A stretch of DNA of 55,017 nt from Alphaproteobacteria bacterium UBA6149. Its GTDB lineage: Bacteria > Pseudomonadota > Alphaproteobacteria > Rickettsiales > UBA998. The translations under genes and the position numbers were made by a program. Below, one piece after another: positions 34,012 through 43,309 of this stretch. Numbering within the stretch: the stretch's first letter is position 1; every line of letters starts with the position of its first letter. The stretch spans positions 1-55,017 of the forward strand of contig DIUV01000011.1 in NCBI GenBank assembly GCA_002423155.1, in the 5' to 3' direction. A model generated the notes under the pieces. That model was not told the origin of the DNA. It made no database searches and worked only from the letters and a program-made list of their open reading frames with translations.

Positions 34012-34263
34012 AAACACCAATATTTCCTATAATAATTTGCAGTATTAATGAATTGTCTTTAGTAGTAATAGCAAGCATATAACTATACTTATACTTGCGT
34101 GTCAAATATTGCTTTTTGGTTTCAAATATCTATAAAATTATTGTTAAGGCGAATATCAATAAAAACATTAGATGGGCAAGCAAGAAACGGTCTAAAAACT
34201 TGACAATTCACCCTTACATAAGCTACCTCACCATCTTTAAATATATTAATAGGGCGAAAAATA

Positions 34264-35367
34264 ATGGGATTTTCTTGTGGTATTGTCGGATTGCCGAATG
34301 TGGGTAAATCGACCATGTTTAATGCATTGCTTTCCACCATCCAAGCGGAAGCGGCGAATTATCCTTTTTGTACTATTGAGCCAAATGTGGGCAAAGTTGC
34401 TGTGCCTGATCCGCGGGTGGAAATTTTGGCAAATATTGCTGGGTCACAAAAATTATTGCCTACCCAATTGGAATTCGTTGATATTGCTGGTTTGGTGCGT
34501 GGCGCTAGCAAAGGTGAGGGGTTGGGTAACCAATTTTTGGCACATATTCGCGAAGTGGATGCGATTGTTTATATGTTGCGCTGCTTTGAAGATGAAAATA
34601 TCACCCATGTAGAAGGACGGATTAACCCTTTGAGCGATTGGGAAATTATTGAGACGGAGCTAGTGCTGGCAGATTTAGAAAGCTTGGAGAAACGTATCAA
34701 TAATGCCCAGAAAAAAGCCAAAGGTGGCGATAAAGACGCGAAAGAATTATTAGAAGTGATGGAAGCGGCTTATAAATTAGCTGCTGAAGGTACGCCGGTG
34801 AGGAATTTAAAGCTTAATGATGCCGCGCAGCAAAAAATATTTAAGAATTTACAATTGCTTACTAGTAAACCTGTGATGGTGGTTTGTAATGTGGATGAAG
34901 ATTCCGCCGCTACGGGCAATGAATTTTCTGCGCTTGTAGAAGCCCATTGCGCCCAACAAAAAGTTGCCTGTGTAGTGGTTTCCGCCAAAATTGAAGCAGA
35001 AGTTTCGTTGTTAGAAAGCGCAGAAGAGCGTGCGGAATTTTTGGAGGCTTTAGGGCTGGCGGAAACGGGCTTGGCGCGGATTATCTCCACGGGTTATAAT
35101 ATGTTGGATTTAATCACTTTCTTCACCATCGGCCCCAAAGAAGCTCATGCTTGGACTTTGCCCAAAGGATCGACCGCTCCGCAAGCGGCAGGGGTAATTC
35201 ATACTGATTTTGAAAAAGGCTTTATTCGCGCGGAAACTATTTCTTATGAAGATTATGTGGCGTGTAAAGGCGAGTCAGGCGCCAAAGAAGCAGGGAAATT
35301 CCGCTTAGAAGGTAAGGAATATCTGGTGCATGATGGTGATGTTTTGCATTTTAGGTTTAATGTTTAG
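34264..35367 (+). CDS. ychF: Ribosome-binding ATPase YchF
   Basis: YchF is an OBG-family P-loop protein that prefers ATP and binds ribosomes. The 367-residue protein shows GIVGLPNVGKSTMFNALL, ANYPFCTIEPNVG, DIAGLVRGASKGEGLGNQFLAHIRE and the C-terminal TGS domain with AHAWTLPKGSTAPQAAGVIH. It is of normal length. It begins 253 nt from the divergent chemoreceptor gene. Confidence 0.97.
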   Translation: MGFSCGIVGLPNVGKSTMFNALLSTIQAEAANYPFCTIEPNVGKVAVPDPRVEILANIAGSQKLLPTQLEFVDIAGLVRGASKGEGLGNQFLAHIREVDAIVYMLRCFEDENITHVEGRINPLSDWEIIETELVLADLESLEKRINNAQKKAKGGDKDAKELLEVMEAAYKLAAEGTPVRNLKLNDAAQQKIFKNLQLLTSKPVMVVCNVDEDSAATGNEFSALVEAHCAQQKVACVVVSAKIEAEVSLLESAEERAEFLEALGLAETGLARIISTGYNMLDLITFFTIGPKEAHAWTLPKGSTAPQAAGVIHTDFEKGFIRAETISYEDYVACKGESGAKEAGKFRLEGKEYLVHDGDVLHFRFNV

Positions 35368-35387
35368 CTGGGGTGTGGATGGGGCAA

Positions 35388-35687
35388 ATGCTTGATAGTT
35401 ATGAAGATATGTTGGATATTCTTGCCTTTGATAGTGCCAAGAAATCTACGCAGGAATTTTTTCCCAAGTCCTTAGTTGATAGCTTAATTGCTGGAGAAAA
35501 TAATTTGCGTGTATATCGGGAATATCGTGGCTTAACGCAAGCAGCATTAGCCCATGAATCAGGCGTTTCGCGGGAAATGATTGCCATGATTGAAAGTGAT
35601 CAAAATACTGGAAAAAAAGGCGGATCTTTGACAACTATCAAGAAACTTGCGGGAGCTTTGCGGGTGGATATTGAGGATTTGGTGTAA
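35388..35687 (+). CDS. XRE-family helix-turn-helix regulator, antitoxin-like
   Basis: The 99-residue protein has an N-terminal acidic helix (SYEDMLDILAFDSAKK) and a C-terminal HTH_3 domain (LRVYREYRGLTQAALAHESGVSREMIAMIES). This layout is known in antitoxins of the HigA/RelB-like kind. No toxin gene is next to it: ychF is upstream and an unknown protein downstream. I chose the ATG at 35388 (GGGG site) over GTG and ATG codons slightly upstream. Confidence 0.75.
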   Translation: MLDSYEDMLDILAFDSAKKSTQEFFPKSLVDSLIAGENNLRVYREYRGLTQAALAHESGVSREMIAMIESDQNTGKKGGSLTTIKKLAGALRVDIEDLV

Positions 35688-35775
35688 TTTGTCATAGAAT
35701 CTTCACAAACAAAGAGAATTTTTCGTGTTACACTCCAGTTATTAAATTAATTAAAATAAATATTGGAGTATCTCT

Positions 35776-36822
35776 ATGTCAACAGCATCAGCACCTCAAA
35801 CTGCGCCAGTGCAACCAACTGCACCACAAAATACTGCACAAATGCCGAATATCCCGAAAGAGGATTATGTTGGTAGTGGGGCGATTGTTGGCGGAATTGC
35901 TTATGGTGGAGCTACTTATTTAGGGGCTGATTTAGCTCATAAAAGTATAGATGAATTAGGGTGGTTTAAGAAAGAAGTTGAGAAAGAAGAGGCTGAGGTA
36001 GCTAAAAAAGCAAAACCTGTAGCTATTATGAGAGAAAAATTGTCAGGAGAAGAATTTCAAAAAAGATTCGAACAAAAGGCTATTGGTGAATATTCTGAAT
36101 TATATTCTAAAGACGGAAAAGATGTTTTAAAAGATTTGTCGTCAGAACACAGAGCTGAAATAGAAAGTTTAGTATATCAAGAGCATGAGTCGCAATATGT
36201 AGCAAAGTTGGATGCAGCAAATAAGGCAGCAAAAGAAGCGGTGTTAGAAGCAACAAAAGAAGCGGAAAAATTAGCAAAAGAAGCTGCTGGTAAGGGCAAT
36301 AAATGGACTCTTGTCGGAAAAATTGCCTTAGGTGTTCTTGTTGGTGGATATGGCGTAATAAAAGCGCTTTCCGCTAAAGGTCAGCACGATATGTTAGAAG
36401 CGCAGCGCAACGAGGCGGTGGCTAATAATTTTATGGTGGTTGGTGAGGCTAACAAGCAATTACAGTCCGCTGGTGAGCAATTACATGTGTTACAACAAGA
36501 AAAATCTGGTTTAGAACAGCAAGTTGCTGCCCATAAAACTTGGGCGGATAAAGTGGGCAAAGGTGAGCCATCGCATGCTAATTCTTTAGAGAGTATGTTG
36601 CATGATGCCGCGGCGCACGCTCATCCAGCGGCGCATAGTCCTGTGGCTTCTCACCCAGCAGCGATTGGGGATCACACCTCGGCATTGGCGCATGCTTCTG
36701 CTCCTGCACATGATACCGCGCTTGGTCACGCGGCACAACATGCTCCTGCAGCGGATACGCATGCTGGTGATATTGCCCATGCAAAAGCAACGGCTCCTGC
36801 CGCCGCGCATCAATTTGGATAG
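35776..36822 (+). CDS. Unknown protein with His/Ala-rich tail
   Basis: I do not recognise this 348-residue protein. A Pro/Thr/Ala-rich start is followed by a hydrophobic stretch at residues 32-54, a long charged coiled-coil region (60-170), a second hydrophobic stretch (177-198), another helix, and a tail (267-348) rich in Ala and His with repeated AHA/HAxA. The tail could bind metal ions; this is an inference. A GGAG site lies before the ATG. It is probably a single gene, and a repeat-dense gap follows. Confidence 0.65.
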   Translation: MSTASAPQTAPVQPTAPQNTAQMPNIPKEDYVGSGAIVGGIAYGGATYLGADLAHKSIDELGWFKKEVEKEEAEVAKKAKPVAIMREKLSGEEFQKRFEQKAIGEYSELYSKDGKDVLKDLSSEHRAEIESLVYQEHESQYVAKLDAANKAAKEAVLEATKEAEKLAKEAAGKGNKWTLVGKIALGVLVGGYGVIKALSAKGQHDMLEAQRNEAVANNFMVVGEANKQLQSAGEQLHVLQQEKSGLEQQVAAHKTWADKVGKGEPSHANSLESMLHDAAAHAHPAAHSPVASHPAAIGDHTSALAHASAPAHDTALGHAAQHAPAADTHAGDIAHAKATAPAAAHQFG

Positions 36823-36879
36823 TTAAAGTTTTAATCCACTTTAGGGGTGAATTCCCAGCCCTTTGGGACGAAGTTATTT

Positions 36880-37145
36880 ATTATATGTATCTGTATTAAA
36901 ACAACTATACGTCGTCAGTCCCCGCCTTGCGCGGGGATATTAGGCTGCAAATTCGGTCTTTTCTGTGTCCCTAGATCACCGCACAGGGCGGGAATTTCTT
37001 TCAACCCAAACGAGGCACTCTTAAGTGTAAAAAAGAGATTCTTAGTCGCACGCACTACTGTCCAAGAAAACTTTTAATCCCCACAAATTCGGGAGAACCC
37101 CCTCTCCCAGAGGGAGAGGGGGCAGTCCGCGTTTCATTTTTAAGT
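36880..37145. repeat. Composite repeat block after the His-rich gene
   Basis: It contains a damaged CGTCGTCA..CCCCGCC palindrome (about 36910-36985) and a block shared with positions 30-100 and 54960-54990. It ends in CGCACTACTGTCCAAG (about 37050-37066) and a single CCCTCTCCC palindrome at 37098-37122. No credible gene occurs in 36823-37614. Confidence 0.6.
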
Positions 37146-37154
37146 CCTGTTTAC

Positions 37155-37394
37155 CACCCTACACGACAGCACTATTAACAACCACCATCACATTGAATAA
37201 AAATGATTTTTTGCAAAAGCCAATCCGTTGTCATACCTATGCAGGGCGGTATTCATGTCAAACCATTGGCTCATAAGCTAATTGATAGGCATGGATACCG
37301 CTCTTCGTGCTGTATGACAATGGATGGATCTACCATATAATTTGCTGTTATATAATGTAAAATCATGTTGTTAATAGTACTGTCGTGTAGGGTG
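37155..37394. mobile_element. 240-bp MITE with 9-bp target duplication
   Basis: The ends CACCCTACACGACAGCAC and GTACTGTCGTGTAGGGTG are inverted. A palindromic core lies at 37222-37327. CCTGTTTAC flanks it exactly at 37146-37154 and 37395-37403. It has no gene. Confidence 0.88.
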
Positions 37395-37403
37395 CCTGTT
37401 TAC

Positions 37404-37614
37404 ACAAATACATCATAAACTATTGGTATTGTTGGTGTAAATATAACAGCAGCTTATTTTCCTTGGACAGCAGTGTAGTAGCACGGGAATGACGATGGAG
37501 AGAGTGATTTTGGGAAATAAATAATCCCTAATCAATACAAAATATTAACGGTACTGTCGTGTAGTGTGTGATTAGCCATTATATCTTAATAATAACCTGT
37601 AAATATTATTTGTA
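37404..37614. repeat. Partial repeats upstream of the tilS 3' end
   Basis: 37432-37480 is the reverse complement of the window's last 45 bases (GTGTAAATATAACAGCAGC). 37548-37570 is another ACTGTCGTGTAG end. No complete element or gene is seen. Confidence 0.55.
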
Positions 37615-38574
37615 TTAAATTTTTATCAGTTCTAATTCTTTGCTTATCAGTAATTTATCGTCTTTTTTTGGTGTCCATATACAGCCACCCAGCGTGCGCG
37701 GTTTTTGTAATTCTTTCCCTTGCAAAGCACTTGTCAGGCTGGTGATTTTTTCTGCGCGTGGGGTTTGTTGGGCGATGCGGCTGGTGATTGCGCGGATAGC
37801 TCGCCAGCAGAGTTCAGGATGCGTATTTTGCCAGATGCTCAGGCTGGTTTTTGCTTGGTTTCCTTCAAATTCAACATTTATATTCAGCCATTTGGCTAAT
37901 TCCTGCTCAATAAAATCTTCTGCACTACCCAGTTGTTGAGTAACTTTTTCTAAGCGTTGGGGGGTAAGTCCTTCCTTGCTGATTTCATTGGCTATTTTAC
38001 GAAAGCGTACTCTGGTATAGGCGGGGTTTTGATTGGAAGGATCTTCCACCCATTTTTGTCCACGCGCATTCAAATAAGCTACTAATTCAACTTTAGAAGT
38101 TCCTAGTAAGGGACGTAACAGATTGATATTGTTGCGGATTGAGTGTTCCTGCATGGCGGCTAAACCTGCAATGCCGCTGCCGCGGGCTAAGCGCATAAGT
38201 AAAGTTTCTAATTGGTCATCCGCGTGATGTGCCAGCAGGAGATTAGCTATTTTATTATTGTTACACCAATTGGTTAGCAATTCATAACGTAAATCGCGAG
38301 CTTTTTCTTGGATGGCGGTGCTGCCAATTGCTTTAGGGTTTTTTATGGGCAGTATTTCGGTTTTTATATTTAGTGCTTGTAACCATTGCGCCACTTGCTG
38401 TGCTTCTGCGGTTGATTCTGGGCGGAGTCCATGATCGACAATTAGTGCCGTGAGTTCAGGGGTGATTTCGCGTAGCATTAGGCACAATGCCATGCTATCT
38501 GCTCCGCCTGATACGGCTACGGCGTAAGGTGGGGGAAATTTTTCTAGTAACGAAATATCTAACAAATTTGGCAT
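37615..38574 (-). CDS. tilS: tRNA(Ile)-lysidine synthase
   Basis: TilS adds lysine to C34 of tRNA-Ile(CAU), changing its decoding from Met to Ile. The 319-residue protein has the PP-loop SGGADS at residues 22-27, IVDHGLRPES, LLLAHHADDQLETLLMRLARGSG and RPLLGTSK. The C-terminal domain is short. It starts with ATG at 38574. The usual neighbour ftsH is not present. Confidence 0.94.
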   Translation of the reverse strand: MPNLLDISLLEKFPPPYAVAVSGGADSMALCLMLREITPELTALIVDHGLRPESTAEAQQVAQWLQALNIKTEILPIKNPKAIGSTAIQEKARDLRYELLTNWCNNNKIANLLLAHHADDQLETLLMRLARGSGIAGLAAMQEHSIRNNINLLRPLLGTSKVELVAYLNARGQKWVEDPSNQNPAYTRVRFRKIANEISKEGLTPQRLEKVTQQLGSAEDFIEQELAKWLNINVEFEGNQAKTSLSIWQNTHPELCWRAIRAITSRIAQQTPRAEKITSLTSALQGKELQKPRTLGGCIWTPKKDDKLLISKELELIKI

Positions 38575-38583
38575 TATTCTATC

Positions 38584-38783
38584 CTACATGATAGTATCAT
38601 TAATAACAAATCATCATATTGAATAAAAATAACTTTTTGGTCAAATATATCCATCGTCATACCGCCGCAGGGCGGTATCCATGCCAAACAATTGGCTGTG
38701 CAGCTAGCGGATATACATGGATACCGCTCTTCGTGCTGTATGACGATGGATAGTTTATACAATTAAATTGATGTTATTCAATG
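38584..38783. repeat. Degraded MITE between tilS and murF
   Basis: A left end CCTACATGATAGTATCATTA resembles the CACCCTACACGACAG ends. The palindromic core spans 38649-38751. The right arm TTGATGTTATTCAATG runs to the murF stop codon and lacks a clean end, so no target duplication can be read. Confidence 0.6.
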
Positions 38784-40199
38784 TTATTGTTGTTTGGTAT
38801 GTAGTTGTTCAGTAAATTTGTCTGCCAATTTATACATCAAACTACCATGCGAGCCTTTTACTAAAACCCAATCGCCTGCTTGGAGACTGGTTTCTAGTTC
38901 GGGCAGTAATTCTAGGGCAGTTTTTTTCCATGCGCCTTGCTGGGTGGAGGGAATTGCTTGCCATAAATTTTGCATTAAATCGCCGCTGGCGAATAATTTA
39001 TCAATTCCTGCTTGTTGGATGATGGGGGCTAATTCCTGATGATATTTTATTGAATCTTCGCCTAATTCCAACATATCTCCTAAAACAGCAATTTTGCGAC
39101 CCGTACCGCCCGCAGCTTGATGAATATCGCTCAAGCGCAACAAAGCCGCCTGCATAGAGGCGGGGCTAGCGTTGTAACTATCGTCAATTAAATATATTTT
39201 CGTTAGTTTTTGTATGCGCCCCCGACCTTGTGGTTCATAAAAATTTTCTAATGCTTGTGCGGCAATGGCTACATCTGCGCCAATAATTTTTACTAATCCT
39301 AGTATGGCGACGGAAATCAGCGCATAATGTTTACCTGCGGCGCCGATTATATAATCTTGTGCGCTTTCGCCAATCAGGGCCGAAGTTTTTGTTCCCTGCG
39401 CGGTGACTGTTGCGCTCAATAGGCGGTAATTCGCCGCTTCGGACTCTCCGAAGCTTTGTTTGTTAGGATAAATAAAATTATGTTTATAGGGGCTGTCTTC
39501 GGGGAATAATAATATTCCATCTTCCGCCATACCTGCGCAAATTTCATTTTTTGCTTGCGCTACTTCGTTTAAATCTTTGAAAAATTCGGTATGTACTGCC
39601 TCAATCGCGGTAATTAAAGCCGCGTGTGGTTTGGTCATTTTTGATAAATGTGTTATTTCTCCCGCATGGTTCATGCCCATTTCAATCACGGCATAATCAG
39701 CATTTTGCGGTAAATTTGCCAAAGTCAGCGGCACACCATAATGATTATTTAAATTGCCTTTGGTGGCATAGACGATTTTATTTGGCTGCGCCGCGAGTAT
39801 TTTATTTGGCTGCGCCGCGAGTGCTTTTTTGGGCTGCGCCGCTAGGGCATGAGCAAGCATTTCTTTAGTGGTGGTTTTGCCAATACTGCCCGTGATGCCA
39901 ATTATTTTTGCGTGGCTACGCTTTCGCGCATATATGCCTAAATCATTGAGTGCCTGCGTGGTGTCGGCAACTTTTATCACCCGAGAGTCAGGGTAATCTT
40001 GTGCGGATAATACGCAAGCTCCCTTGCTCAAAACTTCGGGGATAAATTTATGGGCATCGTGATTTTCTCCGCAAAGGGCAATAAATAAATCCCCCTCTTT
40101 AGCTTCGCGGCTGTCAATTATTACGCGATTTATAGCAAATTCGCCAGAAGCAATGCCGCCAGTGGCGCTGGCAATTTCTTTTGCAGTCCACAAGCTCAT
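38784..40199 (-). CDS. murF: UDP-MurNAc-tripeptide:D-Ala-D-Ala ligase
   Basis: MurF adds D-Ala-D-Ala to the peptidoglycan precursor. The 471-residue ligase has the P-loop ITGSIGKTTTKEM, KGNLNNHYGVPLTL, EMGMNHAGEI and DDSYNASPASMQAAL. Right after the P-loop helix, residues 119-142 are three copies of an octapeptide (LAAQPKKA, LAAQPNKI, LAAQPNKI) encoded by a 24-bp tandem repeat at 39775-39846. Related MurF proteins have a single short loop there. It overlaps gshB by 4 nt (ATGA) and lies outside any dcw cluster. Confidence 0.95.
   Translation of the reverse strand: MSLWTAKEIASATGGIASGEFAINRVIIDSREAKEGDLFIALCGENHDAHKFIPEVLSKGACVLSAQDYPDSRVIKVADTTQALNDLGIYARKRSHAKIIGITGSIGKTTTKEMLAHALAAQPKKALAAQPNKILAAQPNKIVYATKGNLNNHYGVPLTLANLPQNADYAVIEMGMNHAGEITHLSKMTKPHAALITAIEAVHTEFFKDLNEVAQAKNEICAGMAEDGILLFPEDSPYKHNFIYPNKQSFGESEAANYRLLSATVTAQGTKTSALIGESAQDYIIGAAGKHYALISVAILGLVKIIGADVAIAAQALENFYEPQGRGRIQKLTKIYLIDDSYNASPASMQAALLRLSDIHQAAGGTGRKIAVLGDMLELGEDSIKYHQELAPIIQQAGIDKLFASGDLMQNLWQAIPSTQQGAWKKTALELLPELETSLQAGDWVLVKGSHGSLMYKLADKFTEQLHTKQQ
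39775..39846. repeat. 24-bp tandem repeat, three copies, inside murF
   Basis: Two identical units (ATTTTATTTGGCTGCGCC plus GCGAGT) and one diverged unit lie head to tail. The unit length keeps the frame, so copy number can change without loss of the reading frame. Confidence 0.9.
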
Positions 40200-41152
40200 A
40201 ATTTACTTTCTACCGCGTCCCAGAAAATTTCTTCGGGAGTGCTGTTATATAATTTCTTTAAGGCGCGTAATCCTGTGGGGGAGGTGATGTTTATTTCAAT
40301 CAGCCAATCACCCACTACATCTAGCCCAATCAAAATTAATCCGCGTTCTTTTGCTAGTGGTTTCAAATGGTTGCAAATATATTGTTGCCGCTTGGTTAAA
40401 TCGGTGGCGGTGGCAACTCCACCAACGCGCATATTACTACGAATTTGGTCTTTTTGGGGGATTCTGCCAATTGCACCTACCACTTCTCCATCAATCAGCA
40501 CAATTCTTTTTTCATCAGTTTTTACATTGGGTAGAAATTTTTGTGCAACTAAAGGTTCCTTGATGCGCGTTGCGTATAGTTCTAATAATGAATCCACATT
40601 ATCATCTTGTTCTTTAAGATGAAAAACCCCATGCCCACCAAAGCCGTAAAGTGGTTTTATAACTATATCTTTTTGTTCTTCCAGAAAATTTTTAATAGCA
40701 GAAATATTGCTGCTAATCAGGGTAGGGGGCATGAATTCGGCTAGTTCCAGCGGAAATATTTTTTCGGGCAGGCTACGCACGCTGGCTGGGTTATTGAGCA
40801 CCAAAGTTTTGCTCGGTAATTGTTCCAGCAACCAACAAGCGGTTAGGTAATCCATATCAAACGGCGGATCTTGCCGCATTAAAATCACATCCATTTGCGC
40901 TAAATTAACGCGCTTGGCTGGATGTTGCAGGAAAAAATTATCAGGTATTTTGCTGGCATCGCTCAAATCAAACAATTCTAGCAAGGATAAATCCGCCCAT
41001 ACTTGCCCCGCTTGCCAATGCAGGCTTTCAGCTTGATAACAAAAAATTTTATGCCCTCGTTGCTGCGCCGCCCATGCTAATAATAAGCTAGTATCAGAAG
41101 ATGGATTTAGTTTTTCTAACGGGTCTATCTGTAGGGCTACTTGTAGTTGCAT
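40196..41152 (-). CDS. gshB: Glutathione synthetase
   Basis: GshB joins gamma-glutamylcysteine and glycine with ATP. The 318-residue protein has the bacterial GshB N-terminal domain (LQIDPLEKLNPSSDTSLLLAWAAQQRGH, VILMRQDPPFDMDY) and an ATP-grasp domain with IVIKPLYGFGGHGVF and the metal site LDVVGDWLIEINITSPTG. It lies between a BON lipoprotein gene and murF on the same strand. gshA is not in the window. Confidence 0.95.
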   Translation of the reverse strand: MQLQVALQIDPLEKLNPSSDTSLLLAWAAQQRGHKIFCYQAESLHWQAGQVWADLSLLELFDLSDASKIPDNFFLQHPAKRVNLAQMDVILMRQDPPFDMDYLTACWLLEQLPSKTLVLNNPASVRSLPEKIFPLELAEFMPPTLISSNISAIKNFLEEQKDIVIKPLYGFGGHGVFHLKEQDDNVDSLLELYATRIKEPLVAQKFLPNVKTDEKRIVLIDGEVVGAIGRIPQKDQIRSNMRVGGVATATDLTKRQQYICNHLKPLAKERGLILIGLDVVGDWLIEINITSPTGLRALKKLYNSTPEEIFWDAVESKL

Positions 41153-41175
41153 AATTTTACCATTTATATTTTATA

Positions 41176-41784
41176 TTAGGCTGGTTTGTTCAAATCAGGT
41201 CTGCCCACTCTTAAGGGGTCATTTTTAGTGCGGACATGACTAACCACGCGTTTCACCCCTTTTATATAACGTGCCACATTAATTACCCGATTAATTTCTG
41301 CCCCGTCTTGCGCAGTTCCAATGATATAGGCAACCGCATTACATACTTCTATAGTGTAGTTATTCGAGCGAATATTTTTAGTAGCGATTAATTTTACTTC
41401 AATCTGATTTTCTAAATATGAATCATTGGCTACTTCTTTAATTCCCGTAGCGGGGCCAATTTGAATTTCATTGATAACTTCTTTTATGCCTTTAGCACGC
41501 CAAGCTACAGTTACGGCAGTTTGGGCGGTTTTTTGATTAGGGGTAGAGCCAGTTAATAATGCGCGCCCTTCATGCACACGCACGGTAACATTAATCAATA
41601 AATCATTTACATCTGAGCGCAAAAAGCCTTCCGTAATCGTGGTGTGGATAATTCCATCATCTACTGCTCCACCAAATGAGCGTTCTTCGGTTGCCACAGC
41701 TCCCGTGCGCACCGCCCCAGCAAATAAAGTGGGAATACATGCGCTGGTGCATAAACAGATAGAAACTAATAGATATTTTCTCAT
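41176..41784 (-). CDS. Periplasmic lipoprotein with two BON domains
   Basis: A 202-residue protein with a lipoprotein signal ending LCTSAC (lipid Cys16) and two BON domains (about residues 55-110 and 125-190; GRALLTGSTPN and AYIIGTAQDGAEINRV). It resembles YraP/DolP, which supports outer-membrane integrity. The neighbouring yraN and rsmI match the known yraN-yraP neighbourhood of proteobacteria, which backs this reading. Confidence 0.85.
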   Translation of the reverse strand: MRKYLLVSICLCTSACIPTLFAGAVRTGAVATEERSFGGAVDDGIIHTTITEGFLRSDVNDLLINVTVRVHEGRALLTGSTPNQKTAQTAVTVAWRAKGIKEVINEIQIGPATGIKEVANDSYLENQIEVKLIATKNIRSNNYTIEVCNAVAYIIGTAQDGAEINRVINVARYIKGVKRVVSHVRTKNDPLRVGRPDLNKPA

Positions 41785-41817
41785 GAAATATATTCCTTTA
41801 TCTTTAATGGGATAAGA

Positions 41818-42177
41818 TTATTTAGGTTGCCAAGCATTTTCCAGATGAAACGGCCAACGCCAAGGTAGGCAACAAACCATATCAAAGCGGATATCGCAAC
41901 CAGCAAGTTTGGGGCGCGTGTTTAAATAATGCTGTGCCGCCCGTTCAATCCGCAGGCATTGGCGCACGTCTAAAGCTTCTAAGCAGGCTTCCATGTTTGG
42001 GCGCGCTTTTACTTCCACAAAAACTACGATGTTTTTATATTTCATAATCGCATCAATTTCTCCCACATTGGTGCGATAACGCCTACGCAACATCTGATAG
42101 CCTTTTAATTGCAAGGAGATAATAGCAAAGGCTTCCGCTAACACTCCCCATTGGTAGGATTTTTTTTTCTTTTTCAT
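41818..42177 (-). CDS. yraN: UPF0102 family protein YraN
   Basis: A 119-residue protein of the YraN family with a restriction-endonuclease-like fold; its function is unknown. Landmarks are GVLAEAFAIISLQLKGYQMLRRRYRT, GEIDAIM and VVFVEVKAR, holding the D-ExK nuclease-like residues. It lies between rsmI and the BON lipoprotein gene, as in many proteobacteria. A MITE-like element separates it from rsmI. Confidence 0.92.
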   Translation of the reverse strand: MKKKKKSYQWGVLAEAFAIISLQLKGYQMLRRRYRTNVGEIDAIMKYKNIVVFVEVKARPNMEACLEALDVRQCLRIERAAQHYLNTRPKLAGCDIRFDMVCCLPWRWPFHLENAWQPK

Positions 42178-42192
42178 TCTAATCCTCCACTT

Positions 42193-42346
42193 CCCCCTCT
42201 CCCTCTGGGAGAGGGGCGGGGTGAGGGCAGCTTACTAATAAAAAACGCTCAGTATTGATAAAATATTTTGATATTGTTGTATAAAAAATATTCACAAATT
42301 TTAGTTTTGCTTCCCTCACCCCTCCCTCTCCCAGAGGGAGAGGGGG
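42193..42346. repeat. 154-bp MITE-like element with about 34-bp inverted ends
   Basis: CCCCCTCTCCCTCTGGGAGA at the left and the matching right end continue inward through GGGGTGAGGG with one small gap. It is the same family and size as 2790-2942. It sits between rsmI and yraN. No target duplication is evident. Confidence 0.85.
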
Positions 42347-42421
42347 ATAGCCCTCATTTTTGGAAGAGTTTAGGGGCAAAAAACTAATTGGTTGGGAGTT
42401 AATGTTTTCCATAATTTTTAC

Positions 42422-43282
42422 CTAGAGTTCTAATGCGCGACTATAGACTTGTTTTTTAGGTAAGCCAGTATTAGAAGCAACGGCTGCCACCGCTTCTTTT
42501 AGACTATATTTTTCTAATGCTTGTTTTAGTAAAATGTCCAGATTTTCTTCGGAGTCGTCAGTATTTTTTTCACCAGGAGCAACTAGTAAAACAATTTCCC
42601 CTTTTAGTTCTTCTGAACGGGGGATTAAATCTGCCAAATTACCATAGAGCACTTCTTCATAACGTTTGCTTATTTCTCGTGCAATTGCTGCTTCCCGATT
42701 GCCCAAAACTTGCAATAAATCTTTTAAGCTATTGGTAATACGCTGGGCGGACTCAAAAATAACCAAAGTTGCTGGTGTATGAGTAAATAAAGCAATTTCC
42801 TTGCAACGGGCGGCGGATTTATTGGGCAAGAAGCCTAAAAATAAAAAACGGTTACTGGGCAGACCCGCAATTGACAATGCCGCCGTAACACTGCTCGCTC
42901 CGGGAACGGACATAATACGATGCCCTTGTGCACGCACCTGCCGCACTAATTTATAACCAGGATCCGAGATGAGCGGCGTGCCAGCATCGCTCACCAGCGC
43001 AATGTTTTTTCCCTCCGCCAGCAATTCCAGTAGTACTGGGCGTTGTTTTTCAGAATTATGCTCATGATAGGGTAACATTTTGGTTTTTATGCCATAATGA
43101 TGTAATAACTTCCCAGTTACTCGGGTATCCTCACAGGCAATAACATCAACTTCTGCGCAAATTTGCGCTGCCCGTGCCGACCAATCCGCCAGCGTGCCAA
43201 TTGGAGTGGCAATAACCGCTAAATATCCTCCAATATATATTTGCTCAGATTGTTTGCTTAGTGTATTTGTATTTTTAGACAT
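42422..43282 (-). CDS. rsmI: 16S rRNA (cytidine(1402)-2'-O)-methyltransferase
   Basis: RsmI methylates the ribose of C1402 in the ribosomal P site. The SAM-dependent tetrapyrrole-methylase-fold protein has VIATPIGTLADWSARA, CEDTRVTGKLLHHYGI, ALVSDAGTPLISDPGYKLV and PGASSVTAALSIAGLPSNRFLFLGFLP. I start it at the ATG at 43282 (286 residues) rather than the TTG at 43300. The divergent LppC/LpoA-like gene begins only 27 bp away; this pairing is conserved in proteobacteria. Confidence 0.95.
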   Translation of the reverse strand: MSKNTNTLSKQSEQIYIGGYLAVIATPIGTLADWSARAAQICAEVDVIACEDTRVTGKLLHHYGIKTKMLPYHEHNSEKQRPVLLELLAEGKNIALVSDAGTPLISDPGYKLVRQVRAQGHRIMSVPGASSVTAALSIAGLPSNRFLFLGFLPNKSAARCKEIALFTHTPATLVIFESAQRITNSLKDLLQVLGNREAAIAREISKRYEEVLYGNLADLIPRSEELKGEIVLLVAPGEKNTDDSEENLDILLKQALEKYSLKEAVAAVASNTGLPKKQVYSRALEL

Positions 43283-43309
43283 ATACCCATCATACAGCAA
43301 GGAATTAAA

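Noticed and set aside
35388..35687. Toxin-antitoxin pair
   Set aside because: Only the antitoxin-like XRE protein is found; neither neighbour resembles a toxin.
36847..37077. 76-residue reading frame in the repeat block
   Set aside because: The sequence is composed of dispersed repeats shared with other non-coding gaps.
42179..42412. 77-residue reading frame between rsmI and yraN
   Set aside because: It lies almost wholly in the CCCTCTCCC element and has no ribosome site.
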